From positions 1-6,016 of the forward strand of contig DATBWU010000073.1 in the NCBI GenBank assembly GCA_036514635.1: a DNA stretch of 6,016 nt, written 5' to 3'. Position numbers and translations under genes: made by a program. Every line of letters starts with the position of its first letter. Within the stretch, counting starts at the first letter, position 1. This DNA comes from DASSFZ01 sp036514635 (lineage in GTDB: Bacteria > Chloroflexota > Anaerolineae > Fen-1058). Positions 1-6,016 of this stretch are shown one piece after another. The notes under the pieces were generated by a model. The model saw nothing but the letters and a program-made list of their open reading frames with translations, had not been told where the DNA came from and did not search any database.

Positions 1-1408
1 CGCCTGCCGCTGCGACGAGTTCGGCAACATCGAGTTTGGCTTTCTCTAAGATGTCGAAGTCGACTTTCGCGCGGAAGGCTTCACCGTTCTTGACATCGTA
101 AGTGAAGGGCGTGCAGGCTTTCAGCACCTCGGCGATGATCCGGCCCAGCCGCTCTATCTCCGGTTCTTTCAAGCCGCGCTGCGTGACCCACGGCGTGCCG
201 AGGCGGATGCCCGAGGCCATCGCCGCGCCCGGATCGCCTGGAATCGTGTTGCGATTGCACACGATGTTCGCCAGGTCGAGGATGCGCGCGGCGGCGTCGC
301 CCCTCAACGGCGTGCCGTCTCCGGCTTTCACCGATTTGCAGTCGACGAGCAACAAATGCGAATTCGTGCCGCCATAGGCAATGTGCACGCCGCCCGTCTC
401 GATCGCCTTCGCCAGCGTGACGGCATTCTTGACGATCTGATGTTGCAACTGCCTGTACTGCTCGGTGCGCGCCAGCCGGAACGTAACGGCCATCGCGGCG
501 ATCGTGTTGATGTGCGGGCCGCCCTGCTCGCCGGGGAAGACCGCGCGGTCGATCTTGCGCGCGAGATTGGCATCGAGCGTCAAGATACACGCGCCGCGCG
601 GGCCGCACAGTGTCTTGTGGGTGGTGAAGGTGATGACGTGGGCTGCGCCCATCGGCGTGGGGAACGCACCGGCGGCGACCAACCCGGCGACGTGCGAGAT
701 GTCGGCCAGCAGGAGCGCGCCTGCCTCGTCGGCGATGGCGCGGAACTTCGACCAGTCGGGCGCCCACGGGTACGAGGTGTAGCCGGCAATGATCAACTTG
801 GGTTTGTGGTGAAGCGCCAGATCGCGGATCCGATCGTAATCCAGTTGCTCGGTCTTCGGATCGACGCCGTACGGCACGATCTTGAAATGCTTGCCGGAAC
901 GGTTGATGGGCGATCCGTGCGACAAATGCCCGCCCTCGACGAGCGACATGCCCATGACCGTGTCGCCCTCTTTGAGCAACGCCTCGTACACGGCGTTGTT
1001 GGCTGGCGCGCCCGACAACGGCTGGACGTTGACGAAGATGCGCGCCGGGCCGATCGTCGGCGTGGCGAACAGCTCGGCGCAGCGGCGGCGCGCCAGGGCC
1101 TCGGCCATGTCGGCGTATTCGGTGCCCTTGTAGTAGCGCGGATCGCCATAGCGGCGGTAATAGCCCAACTGATCATCGTAGTCGAGAATCTCGGCTTCGG
1201 TCTGGGTCCGGGTTCGCGCGTCGGGATAACCTTCGGCGTAGATGTCTTGAAACACCGATCCCAGCACCTCGCGCACGGCCTGCGGTGCAGCCGATTCGCT
1301 TGGGATCAGGATCAATTTGCGTGCCTGTCGATCGGTTTCGTGCTCGATCAGCTCGGCGATCGCCGGGTCCAGTTCGGCCAGATCGCCACGGAAGAGGAAA
1401 TCGGACAT
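1..1408 (-). CDS. glyA: Serine hydroxymethyltransferase, C-terminus cut by window edge
   Basis: This PLP enzyme interconverts serine plus tetrahydrofolate with glycine plus 5,10-methylene-tetrahydrofolate in the cytoplasm. The frame is open from the ATG at 1408 to the left edge (469 codons). Visible SHMT landmarks are LIPSES (residues 34-39, in place of the usual IASEN), YAEGYP (57-62), YYKGTEYAD (92-100), ADISHVAGL (235-243, PLP-contacting Asp and His), TTHKTLCGPRG (262-272, with K265 the PLP lysine) and SGIRLGTPWVTQRG (399-412, with R403 the likely substrate-carboxylate arginine). The start is supported by AAGGAG at 1414-1419, five bases upstream, and by a strong promoter further upstream. 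E. coli GlyA has only a few residues between YAEGYP and the YY pair. Here about 26 extra residues (63-90) are present, suggesting a divergent SHMT branch. The stop codon and last residues lie outside the window. Family assignment is secure; the exact subgroup is an inference. Confidence 0.95.
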   Translation of the reverse strand, partial: MSDFLFRGDLAELDPAIAELIEHETDRQARKLILIPSESAAPQAVREVLGSVFQDIYAEGYPDARTRTQTEAEILDYDDQLGYYRRYGDPRYYKGTEYADMAEALARRRCAELFATPTIGPARIFVNVQPLSGAPANNAVYEALLKEGDTVMGMSLVEGGHLSHGSPINRSGKHFKIVPYGVDPKTEQLDYDRIRDLALHHKPKLIIAGYTSYPWAPDWSKFRAIADEAGALLLADISHVAGLVAAGAFPTPMGAAHVITFTTHKTLCGPRGACILTLDANLARKIDRAVFPGEQGGPHINTIAAMAVTFRLARTEQYRQLQHQIVKNAVTLAKAIETGGVHIAYGGTNSHLLLVDCKSVKAGDGTPLRGDAAARILDLANIVCNRNTIPGDPGAAMASGIRLGTPWVTQRGLKEPEIERLGRIIAEVLKACTPFTYDVKNGEAFRAKVDFDILEKAKLDVAELVAAAG

Positions 1409-1463
1409 GGAGGCTCCTTGGCTTGCGCGGGTTAAAACAGAGCAAGAGTTGTATGCTGGCGCG

Positions 1464-1492
1464 ATTGTAACACTGGCAGAGCAGAGGGTCAA
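1464..1492 (-). promoter_or_regulatory. Sigma70-type promoter of glyA
   Basis: Read on the minus strand, TTGACC (1492-1487) is followed by a 17-base spacer and TACAAT (1469-1464). Each hexamer differs from the TTGACA/TATAAT consensus at one position, and the spacing is ideal. The start point would fall near 1457, giving a leader of about 50 bases before the glyA ATG at 1408. No operator or riboswitch-like fold is evident in that short leader. This is the best promoter match I found in the window. Confidence 0.72.
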
Positions 1493-1504
1493 CGGAGAAA
1501 TGCT

Positions 1505-1612
1505 GTGATTATTCACCTCTCACCACGGAGGCACAGAGACACGGAGAAAAGCCGATGTGCTTGCTCCGTGCGCTCCGTGTCTCCGTGGTTTTAACGACGT
1601 GGGTGTAATCAC
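1505..1612. repeat. Inverted-repeat element with CCACGGAG arms
   Basis: The outermost bases are GTGATTA (1505-1511) and TAATCAC (1606-1612), a perfect 7-bp terminal inverted repeat. Inside are two long imperfectly complementary arms. The left arm, 1522-1546, reads ACCACGGAGGCACAGAGAC and continues with ACGGAG. The right arm, 1564-1589, is its near reverse complement with one extra base. The arms are built from an 8-base unit, ACACRGAG. The layout resembles a small non-autonomous palindromic element. No coding potential is seen. A direct copy of the left arm recurs at 2960-2987. Mobility is an inference. Confidence 0.6.
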
Positions 1613-1623
1613 CAGAGAAATGC

Positions 1624-1640
1624 GGCTTCTTCGAGAAGCC
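1624..1640 (-). terminator. Possible terminator after the receiver-ATPase gene
   Basis: A perfect 7-bp stem (GGCTTCT with AGAAGCC) and a 3-base loop lies 19 bases after the stop codon of the receiver-ATPase gene. On the minus strand it is followed by GCATTTCTC, which is only a weak T tract. Position and stem fit an intrinsic terminator, but the poor T run leaves this uncertain. Confidence 0.42.
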
Positions 1641-1659
1641 CTGTAGCGTGAGTCAGGTC

Positions 1660-2766
1660 TTATGCCGGGGTGAGGATGTGTTGCGAGAGTTCGTCCATGG
1701 CGCGCACGTATGCGGCGCTGCCTCCGGTGGCGTACAGAGGGCGATGCTCGTTGGTCGCGAGTGTCATTTCATTGCCAACGTCCGGGATGCATGCGCTGAG
1801 CGTCGTGCCCAACTTCGCTTCGATGTCTGCGCGCGCGGCCTCGTTCGACGGATCGCAGCGATTGAGAATGGGCCACACGCGATGCTCGACCGGGTCGAGG
1901 CCCGCCGTGATCTGCGCGGCCCGCTGCACGGCGGCGATGTCGGGCGTCAGCATGCACAGGTTGAATCCGCTGTCCCGATGCGCCAGGAGCGGCCCATTCC
2001 AACCGAAGTACGTGCCCGCGTCCACGATCACGTAGCTGGCCTTCGTCACGGCCAGGTCCGTCAGATACGTGGCAGCCTTGCTATCCATCTGCTGGCCGAT
2101 GCCGAGATCCGATGCGCCGGGGAGGGCCCAGACGCCCGGCGAGAATTCGTGCAACGCCTCCATAAAGGTCGATTCATCCAGCGCATGGATTTTGTCCAGC
2201 AGGCGACTGAGCGGCGATGGGGCCTCGATGCCCAGCATCAGCGCGATGTCGCCGAGCGGGCGCTGCCAATCGATCACGATGATTTCCTTCTGCGAAGCCT
2301 GGCGCAGGGCGAGCGCCAGGTTGATCGTCAGCGTCGTGACGCCGGCGCCCGCTTTGCTGCCGTACACCATGATCAGTTTGCCCGGTGCGGGCGCGGTAGG
2401 GCGGAGGTGCGCCTCGATGCGAGCCACCAGCTCGCCGGCGCGCACCGGCTTGATGATGTAATCGTTACCGCCGCTGCGCAGCGCGTTCATGGTGGACTCG
2501 ACACTGTCCGCCGCCGTCAGGAAAATGATGGGCAGGGTGCGGCCTTCTGACAAGCGCCGGATGTGCTTGGTGGCCTGCAAGCCATCCATGATGGGCATTG
2601 CGATGTCCATCAACACCAGGTCCGGTTTCTGCGTGCGGGCGGCTTCGACCGCGTCTTCGCCGTTGGTCACGGTGAGGACTTGATAGCCGGCCCGCTTCAG
2701 GATGAACCCGAGCATATTCTGCAAGCCTTGATCGTCGTCTGCGATTAGGATGGTTTGTCCGGCCAC
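1660..2766 (-). CDS. Receiver domain fused to CpaE/TadZ-like ParA/MinD ATPase
   Basis: 368 residues. Residues 1-122 form a CheY-like receiver. They hold the acidic pair D11/D12 in ADDD, the phospho-acceptor D54 in LVLMDIAMP, T84 in FLTAAD and K106 in IIKP, so the domain looks fully able to accept phosphate. Residues about 130-365 form a ParA/MinD-family domain with a P-loop region GSKAGAGVTT (136-145). The signature lysine K138 is kept, but the usual P-loop lysine is a valine. IIVIDWQRPLGDIALML (162-178) is the A' region and YVIVDAG (245-251) matches Walker B. Receiver plus ATPase is the architecture of CpaE/TadZ, which positions Flp/Tad pilus machinery at the cell pole. No other tad gene is visible here, so that role is an inference. 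No transmembrane segment is apparent. The start is GTG at 2766, placed directly before the receiver's first strand, with only a weak AAGG (2777-2780) ten bases upstream. No clear promoter is seen between it and the tRNA. Confidence 0.9.
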   Translation of the reverse strand: MAGQTILIADDDQGLQNMLGFILKRAGYQVLTVTNGEDAVEAARTQKPDLVLMDIAMPIMDGLQATKHIRRLSEGRTLPIIFLTAADSVESTMNALRSGGNDYIIKPVRAGELVARIEAHLRPTAPAPGKLIMVYGSKAGAGVTTLTINLALALRQASQKEIIVIDWQRPLGDIALMLGIEAPSPLSRLLDKIHALDESTFMEALHEFSPGVWALPGASDLGIGQQMDSKAATYLTDLAVTKASYVIVDAGTYFGWNGPLLAHRDSGFNLCMLTPDIAAVQRAAQITAGLDPVEHRVWPILNRCDPSNEAARADIEAKLGTTLSACIPDVGNEMTLATNEHRPLYATGGSAAYVRAMDELSQHILTPA

Positions 2767-2854
2767 GCGAGGTTTGCCTTGAGAGTGTGCTTCAGACTGC
2801 CGTTGTCGAGAGCCTGTCCGGTTTTCTTTGCGTTCTCCCAGCGAGGCTCTGGAG

Positions 2855-2928
2855 TGGGCGAAGAGGGACTCGAACCCCCGACTTCCTCCTTGTAAGGGAG
2901 GCGCTCTAACCAGCTGAGCTATTCGCCC
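2855..2928 (-). tRNA. tRNA-Val (anticodon UAC)
   Basis: The 74-base cloverleaf folds completely on the minus strand. The acceptor stem pairs GGGCGAA with TTCGCCC and has discriminator A. The D stem is GCTC/GAGC, the anticodon stem CCTCC/GGAGG with loop CTTACAA, the variable loop AAGTC, and the T stem GGGGG/CCCTC with loop TTCGAGT and one G-U pair. The anticodon TAC (2894-2892) reads GUA and related valine codons. CCA is not encoded: A is followed by CTCC. A TAAAAT sequence at 2943-2938 could be a -10 box very close to the 5' end, but no matching -35 is seen. Confidence 0.96.
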
Positions 2929-2959
2929 GGCGTGGTTATTTTACCACAGGGTCGCTTAG

Positions 2960-2987
2960 CCACGGAGACACAGAGACACGGAGAAAG
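2960..2987 (+). repeat. Second copy of the CCACGGAG dispersed repeat
   Basis: This 28-base stretch matches the left arm at 1523-1550 at 26 of 28 positions and in the same orientation. It again consists of the ACACRGAG unit. The bases just before it (GTGGTTATTTTACCAC, 2932-2947) resemble the GTGATTATTCACC start of the other element, but no opposite arm is present. It looks like a half or decayed copy. It sits directly upstream of the tRNA-Val gene. Confidence 0.6.
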
Positions 2988-3054
2988 ATAATAAGGGACG
3001 AAGGGCGAATGAATCGGTCTGTCGTCATTGCGAGCGACACATGCGCCCCGTGGC

Positions 3055-3072
3055 ACTGCGCGCCAGCGCAGT
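3055..3072. other. Small hairpin downstream of the secreted-protein gene
   Basis: ACTGCGC (3055-3061) and GCGCAGT (3066-3072) form a perfect 7-bp stem around the 4-base loop GCCA, 24 bases after the stop codon of the secreted-protein gene. On the minus strand no T tract follows, so it is not a standard intrinsic terminator. It may be a transcript 3'-end stabilising hairpin or part of a decayed repeat. The rest of 2988-3096 shows no gene. Confidence 0.35.
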
Positions 3073-3096
3073 TTAACCCGGAATATCCACTCTTTG

Positions 3097-5262
3097 TCAC
3101 GGCGAGTAGTTGCGCGTGATGAGCGGTAAATAGACGAGGCGCGCCATCGACGCGACGGCCGTGCGCGTGACCGGCACGACGCCGCCCGTGACGACGAGCG
3201 TGCTGGTCTGGGGCTGCATGAAGCCGAGACCGAGCGTCGGCGTGAGCGCATAGGCGATGAGCACCGATGCATTATCGGTGATGATGCCGCTCCACAGAAT
3301 GCGTGAGCCATCGAACGTCGGCGCAGGGCCGGACGAGGCCGATAACGATCCCGACAGGAGTGTCATCGATACAGGCAATGTGTCTGTCATGACAATGTTG
3401 CCGGTCAGGTTGCCGGTGTTGCTGAGGATCACCGTGGCGCTCACTGGCTGACCCGGCGCGAAGAAAGCCGGCCCGCTCAGCCGCGAGGTCTCCATCACGG
3501 CGGCGGGGCCGGTGAGGACGGTCGTGAAAGCGTCGCCCCATTCGCCATTCGAGTACGCTTCCGGGTTGCCCTGTGCGTCGCGCGCCCGGGAGCGGAAGAA
3601 GTAAGTGTGACCGTGCGCGCCGTTGAACAGGCTGCTCGTCTGCGTCGTCGCCGTGAGCCACGCCGTCCACGCACCGGCGTATCCATCTTTGAACTGCACG
3701 TCATACGAGGCGATGCCGGTGTAGAAATCACCGCCCGTCCAGGATACACTGAAGTTGGTGGGTGAGACATTCGGCAGCGCGTTGACGGTCGAGGCGGGAG
3801 CGACACAATCCTGCTCGTTGGTGCCGATGATGAGCGAATCGCCTTCGGTGAAGAGGATCGCCAGATCGCTCAATGGGATGCCGGTCGGGACAGCGAACGT
3901 CCGCGGCGTCGCCGGATCGATCGACGCGAAGTCGCGCTTCGCGATCCGGTTACACGTGCTGCGCTGCCACACGCCGACTTGCGTCGCGCCGCGCGCCCGC
4001 GTCGAAAACACGCCGAGGTTGAGCACCCCACTGCTCTGCTCGACCTTCAGTGCGGCTTCGGCATTGGCCGCCGTGAAAGCGCCGATGCCGGCAACGGGAT
4101 ACCACGCCTCTTCCCACTCGATCGACTGACCGGCGTCGAGCGAGACCGAATCCCAAAACGTCGGCGCGAGGCCGCCGTGCAACTCGACGTAGGTCGATCC
4201 GTCGTCGGTCCAGTTGCCGGGATCGATGGGGTGTGCCCAGCCCATCGCGAAGCCTTTGATGCCGGTCGCGATGGTGCGCGGGAAGACACGCACGACACCC
4301 TCGTTCGCCGATGTGTCGTACACGCCGACGAAGTCCCACTGCGCCTGCGGCCTGCCGAAGAAGCCGAACCACTGATCGAAGTTGCCCAGGCGACTCCAAT
4401 CGACGCCGTTGAAGATCGGCCACGTGATCCACTTGTCCGGCTGCGACGGCGACGGGGCGTAGCCCGGCAGGCGCGAATCGCCGGTCGAATGCACGGTGAC
4501 GGCATCGATGGGAAAGATGAAGCGCAGGTCGGGGCCGACGGTGTTGTTGGGGCCGGGAGCGAGCATCGCGTTGGCCCACCACTTGAAGTTGAGCACCGTG
4601 CTGCGCGCGTTCTCGATCCGGGGGCGGAGGATCAACACGGCGCGATCGTTGGGCAGGAACACATCCACCGCTGCGCGCAATCGATCGGCCTGGGTCGAAT
4701 CGCGCAGCGTGACGGTGATTCCCGCGCTCGACTGGACAATGGTATAGGCCCACGGGATCGCGCTCTCGTAGCCGTGTTCTTCGACGGGCAGACCCCACTC
4801 GATGCCGCCTGCTGCCAGCCACCAGCCCTGCTCCGGTGGTCCCCAGTGCGTCGGCTTGATGACCGGGTTCTGGTACAACTCGTTGTTGCCGGTCGGCTTG
4901 AAGATCATCTCGTACACGCGCCCGCCAAGTTCGGGCAAGATGCTCACGCGCAGCCAATCGTTTTCGAGCGTCAGCCGCGTGTAGGCTTTATCGCTCTTGG
5001 CCGGCGGCAGGTTGCCATAGTTGGCCCAGTGCAGCGCCGGGTAGGGAATGTTGTACGTGGCGTTGGTCTGCCAGAACAGCGCCTGCGAGTAGTTGTAGGT
5101 AGGGATGAGGATCGTGTCAGTGGTGATGGTGGTGACGCCGGATGTGGTATCCATGGTAAGGGCGAGTCTGAGACTCGCCCTTACAGGCGCGGATGGTTGT
5201 GCAAGCCAGACGACGAGCGCAACGGCGAGGAGAACAGCGGATAAAGGGACGAGCCGGCGCAT
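3097..5262 (-). CDS. Secreted DUF5107 / FnIII-like / DUF11-like protein
   Basis: 721 residues, function unknown. Residues 1-22 look like a signal peptide: MRR, then a hydrophobic run LVPLSAVLLAVALVVWLA. Residues about 95-400 carry the DUF5107 pattern, with LENDWLRVSILPELGGRVYE (99-118), NPVIKPTHWGPPEQGWW (132-148) and GGIEWGLPVEEHGYE (152-166). This is a galactose-mutarotase-like beta fold, so sugar binding is possible but unproven. Residues about 487-583 resemble a fibronectin type III domain (SVSWTGGD, YDVQFKDG, YFFRSRARDAQGN). Residues about 595-692 resemble a DUF11-type domain (ILSNTGN, VMTDTLP). The chain ends RLVYLPLITRNYSP, a tail common on Chloroflexota exported proteins. The only two cysteines, C437 and C486, could form one disulfide. 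The start ATG has GGAGG at 5269-5273, six bases upstream. Codons 27-36 come from a perfect palindromic repeat. No convincing promoter is seen upstream. Confidence 0.9.
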   Translation of the reverse strand: MRRLVPLSAVLLAVALVVWLAQPSAPVRASLRLALTMDTTSGVTTITTDTILIPTYNYSQALFWQTNATYNIPYPALHWANYGNLPPAKSDKAYTRLTLENDWLRVSILPELGGRVYEMIFKPTGNNELYQNPVIKPTHWGPPEQGWWLAAGGIEWGLPVEEHGYESAIPWAYTIVQSSAGITVTLRDSTQADRLRAAVDVFLPNDRAVLILRPRIENARSTVLNFKWWANAMLAPGPNNTVGPDLRFIFPIDAVTVHSTGDSRLPGYAPSPSQPDKWITWPIFNGVDWSRLGNFDQWFGFFGRPQAQWDFVGVYDTSANEGVVRVFPRTIATGIKGFAMGWAHPIDPGNWTDDGSTYVELHGGLAPTFWDSVSLDAGQSIEWEEAWYPVAGIGAFTAANAEAALKVEQSSGVLNLGVFSTRARGATQVGVWQRSTCNRIAKRDFASIDPATPRTFAVPTGIPLSDLAILFTEGDSLIIGTNEQDCVAPASTVNALPNVSPTNFSVSWTGGDFYTGIASYDVQFKDGYAGAWTAWLTATTQTSSLFNGAHGHTYFFRSRARDAQGNPEAYSNGEWGDAFTTVLTGPAAVMETSRLSGPAFFAPGQPVSATVILSNTGNLTGNIVMTDTLPVSMTLLSGSLSASSGPAPTFDGSRILWSGIITDNASVLIAYALTPTLGLGFMQPQTSTLVVTGGVVPVTRTAVASMARLVYLPLITRNYSP
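5156..5184. repeat. Perfect 29-bp palindrome inside a coding region
   Basis: GTAAGGGCGAGTCT (5156-5169), one central base, then AGACTCGCCCTTAC (5171-5184): two 14-bp arms with no mismatch. It lies wholly within the secreted-protein gene and encodes residues 27-36 (VRASLRLALT) just after the signal-peptide core, without breaking the frame. Perfection of the arms suggests recent insertion or selection for the DNA structure. No target-site duplication is obvious at its edges. Confidence 0.8.
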
Positions 5263-5316
5263 GACACACCTCCGGCTTGATTGTACACCCGGCCGGAATC
5301 GGGGCGGGTTACAAAT

Positions 5317-5431
5317 AGATGACGGTCAACGGATGTGGCTTTCAACGGACAATCAAGCGGACAAGCGGATACGAGGGTCGATGTCCGTTTTGCCGAAGGC
5401 ATCCGTTGACAGCCTTATCCGCCCGTCATCT
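5317..5431. repeat. Nested inverted-repeat element downstream of dcd
   Basis: Three pairs of arms nest in order. AGATGACGG (5317-5325) pairs with CCGTCATCT (5423-5431). GTCAACGGATG (5325-5335) pairs with CATCCGTTGAC (5400-5410). AACGGAC (5344-5350) pairs with GTCCGTT (5383-5389). All three pairs are perfect, separated by unpaired stretches. On the left side the motif TCAACGGAYR also recurs in tandem. The element starts 29 bases after the dcd stop codon and fills most of the 198-base gap. It could be a mobile palindromic element or a structured 3' end. No coding sequence is seen in it. Confidence 0.65.
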
Positions 5432-5460
5432 TCGTAGGGTCTGGAGATTTACGCAGCGGA

Positions 5461-6016
5461 CTACTGGATAATCCTGGGCAGGACGATGCCGGTCTGCTTG
5501 TCGTACTTGCCCTTCTTGTCTTTGTACGACACCTCGCACTCCTCGTCGGCGAGGAAGAACAGCACCTGGGCAATGCCTTCGTTCGAGTAAATCTTGGCGG
5601 GCAGGGGAGTGGTGTTGCTGATTTCGAGCGTGACGTAACCTTCCCATTCCGGCTCGAACGGCGTGACGTTGACGATCAGGCCGCAGCGCGCATACGTCGA
5701 TTTTCCCACGCAGATCGTGAGCACGTTGCGCGGGATGCGGAAGTATTCGATGGTGCGGCCCAGGACGAACGAGTTGGGCGGGATGATGCACACGTCGCCT
5801 TTGAAGTCGACCATCGACTTCGGATCGAAGTGCTTGGGATCGACAATGGCCGAGTGGACGTTGGTGAAGATCTTGAACTCGTCGGCGATGCGGATGTCGT
5901 AGCCGTAAGACGACACACCATACGAGATTACGCCGTTGCCGACGCGGCCCTCCTCAAACGGCTCGATCATCCGGTGCTCTTTCGCCATCTTGCGGATCCA
6001 ATGGTCGGGTTGGATG
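5461..6016 (-). CDS. dcd: dCTP deaminase, 5' end beyond window
   Basis: This enzyme deaminates dCTP to dUTP, feeding dUMP and then dTMP synthesis in the cytoplasm. The frame is open to the right edge. The internal ATG at 5988 is preceded in frame by codons for IQPDHWIRK, which match the conserved N-terminus of the family, so the true start lies just outside the window. Counting from the M at 5988, diagnostic segments are SYGVSSYGYDIR (22-33), CIIPPNSFVLGRTIEYFRIP (67-86), GKSTYARCGLIVNVTP (95-110) and EPEWEGYVTLEISNT (112-126), in which E122 matches the catalytic glutamate. The C-terminus GIVLPRIIQ followed by TAG is complete. 184 residues are visible, close to the usual length of about 185-190. 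The sequence is of the longer proteobacterial-like type. No frameshift or missing key residue is seen. Confidence 0.96.
   Translation of the reverse strand, partial: IQPDHWIRKMAKEHRMIEPFEEGRVGNGVISYGVSSYGYDIRIADEFKIFTNVHSAIVDPKHFDPKSMVDFKGDVCIIPPNSFVLGRTIEYFRIPRNVLTICVGKSTYARCGLIVNVTPFEPEWEGYVTLEISNTTPLPAKIYSNEGIAQVLFFLADEECEVSYKDKKGKYDKQTGIVLPRIIQ

Noticed and set aside
356..1435. Open frame of 359 codons on the plus strand
   Set aside because: It lies opposite the clear SHMT coding region, and its translation has no domain pattern.
1521..1590. Short regular ACACRGAG units considered as a CRISPR-like array
   Set aside because: Units are 8 bases, contiguous, have no spacers and form an inverted repeat.
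1648..2550. Open frame of 300 codons on the plus strand
   Set aside because: Antisense to the receiver-ATPase gene, whose motifs are intact in the minus frame.
2767..2854. Search for a promoter or terminator between tRNA-Val and the receiver-ATPase gene
   Set aside because: Only a weak imperfect stem near 2836-2853 and no paired -35/-10 boxes were seen.
2919..3311. Minus-strand open frame of 130 codons overlapping the end of the secreted-protein gene
   Set aside because: The translation contains SPCLCVSVAK and ARNDDR, which are readings of dispersed repeats rather than a protein.
5152..5154. Alternative start (M37) for the secreted protein, just after the palindrome
   Set aside because: No ribosome binding site precedes it and it would remove the signal peptide. 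The ATG at 5262 has a good GGAGG.
3979..5244. Open frame of 421 codons on the plus strand opposite the secreted-protein gene
   Set aside because: Arginine-rich, low-complexity translation with no recognisable domain. It mirrors a well-supported minus-strand gene and reflects GC-rich antisense openness.
5280..5285. TACAAT as a -10 box for the secreted-protein gene
   Set aside because: No -35 at a suitable distance, and transcription would begin within the ribosome binding site.

Overview
The window reads as an ordinary chromosomal stretch of a GC-rich bacterium, most likely a member of the Chloroflexota (Anaerolineae or a relative). The main evidence is a secreted protein with a DUF5107-type domain that ends in the C-terminal signature VYLPLITRN, a combination typical of that phylum. 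Dispersed CCACGGAGACAC-type repeats fit as well. The phylum call is an inference. All recognisable genes lie on the minus strand, so transcription runs from right to left.

Layout from left to right: (1) 1-1408, serine hydroxymethyltransferase (glyA), complete at its N-terminus and running off the left edge, with a near-consensus sigma70 promoter at 1464-1492. (2) 1409-1659, an intergenic region holding that promoter, an inverted-repeat element at 1505-1612 and a hairpin at 1624-1640. (3) 1660-2766, a receiver domain fused to a ParA/MinD-like ATPase domain of the CpaE/TadZ type. (4) 2855-2928, tRNA-Val(UAC). (5) 2929-3096, an intergenic region with a second copy of the CCACGGAG repeat and a small hairpin. 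(6) 3097-5262, a 721-residue secreted DUF5107 / FnIII-like / DUF11-like protein whose signal-peptide junction is encoded by a perfect 29-bp palindrome. (7) 5263-5460, an intergenic region dominated by a nested inverted repeat at 5317-5431. (8) 5461-6016, dCTP deaminase (dcd), whose first codons lie beyond the right edge.

The genes do not form an obvious pathway. glyA (one-carbon metabolism) and dcd (dUTP supply for dTMP synthesis) are both housekeeping and distantly connected through thymidylate synthesis, but separate intergenic regions and repeats lie between them. The signalling protein, the tRNA and the secreted protein look like independent units. I see no new defence or mobile system. 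The most notable signals are the palindromic repeats, one of which has become coding sequence, the unusual receiver/ATPase pairing, and the inserted segment in the SHMT.
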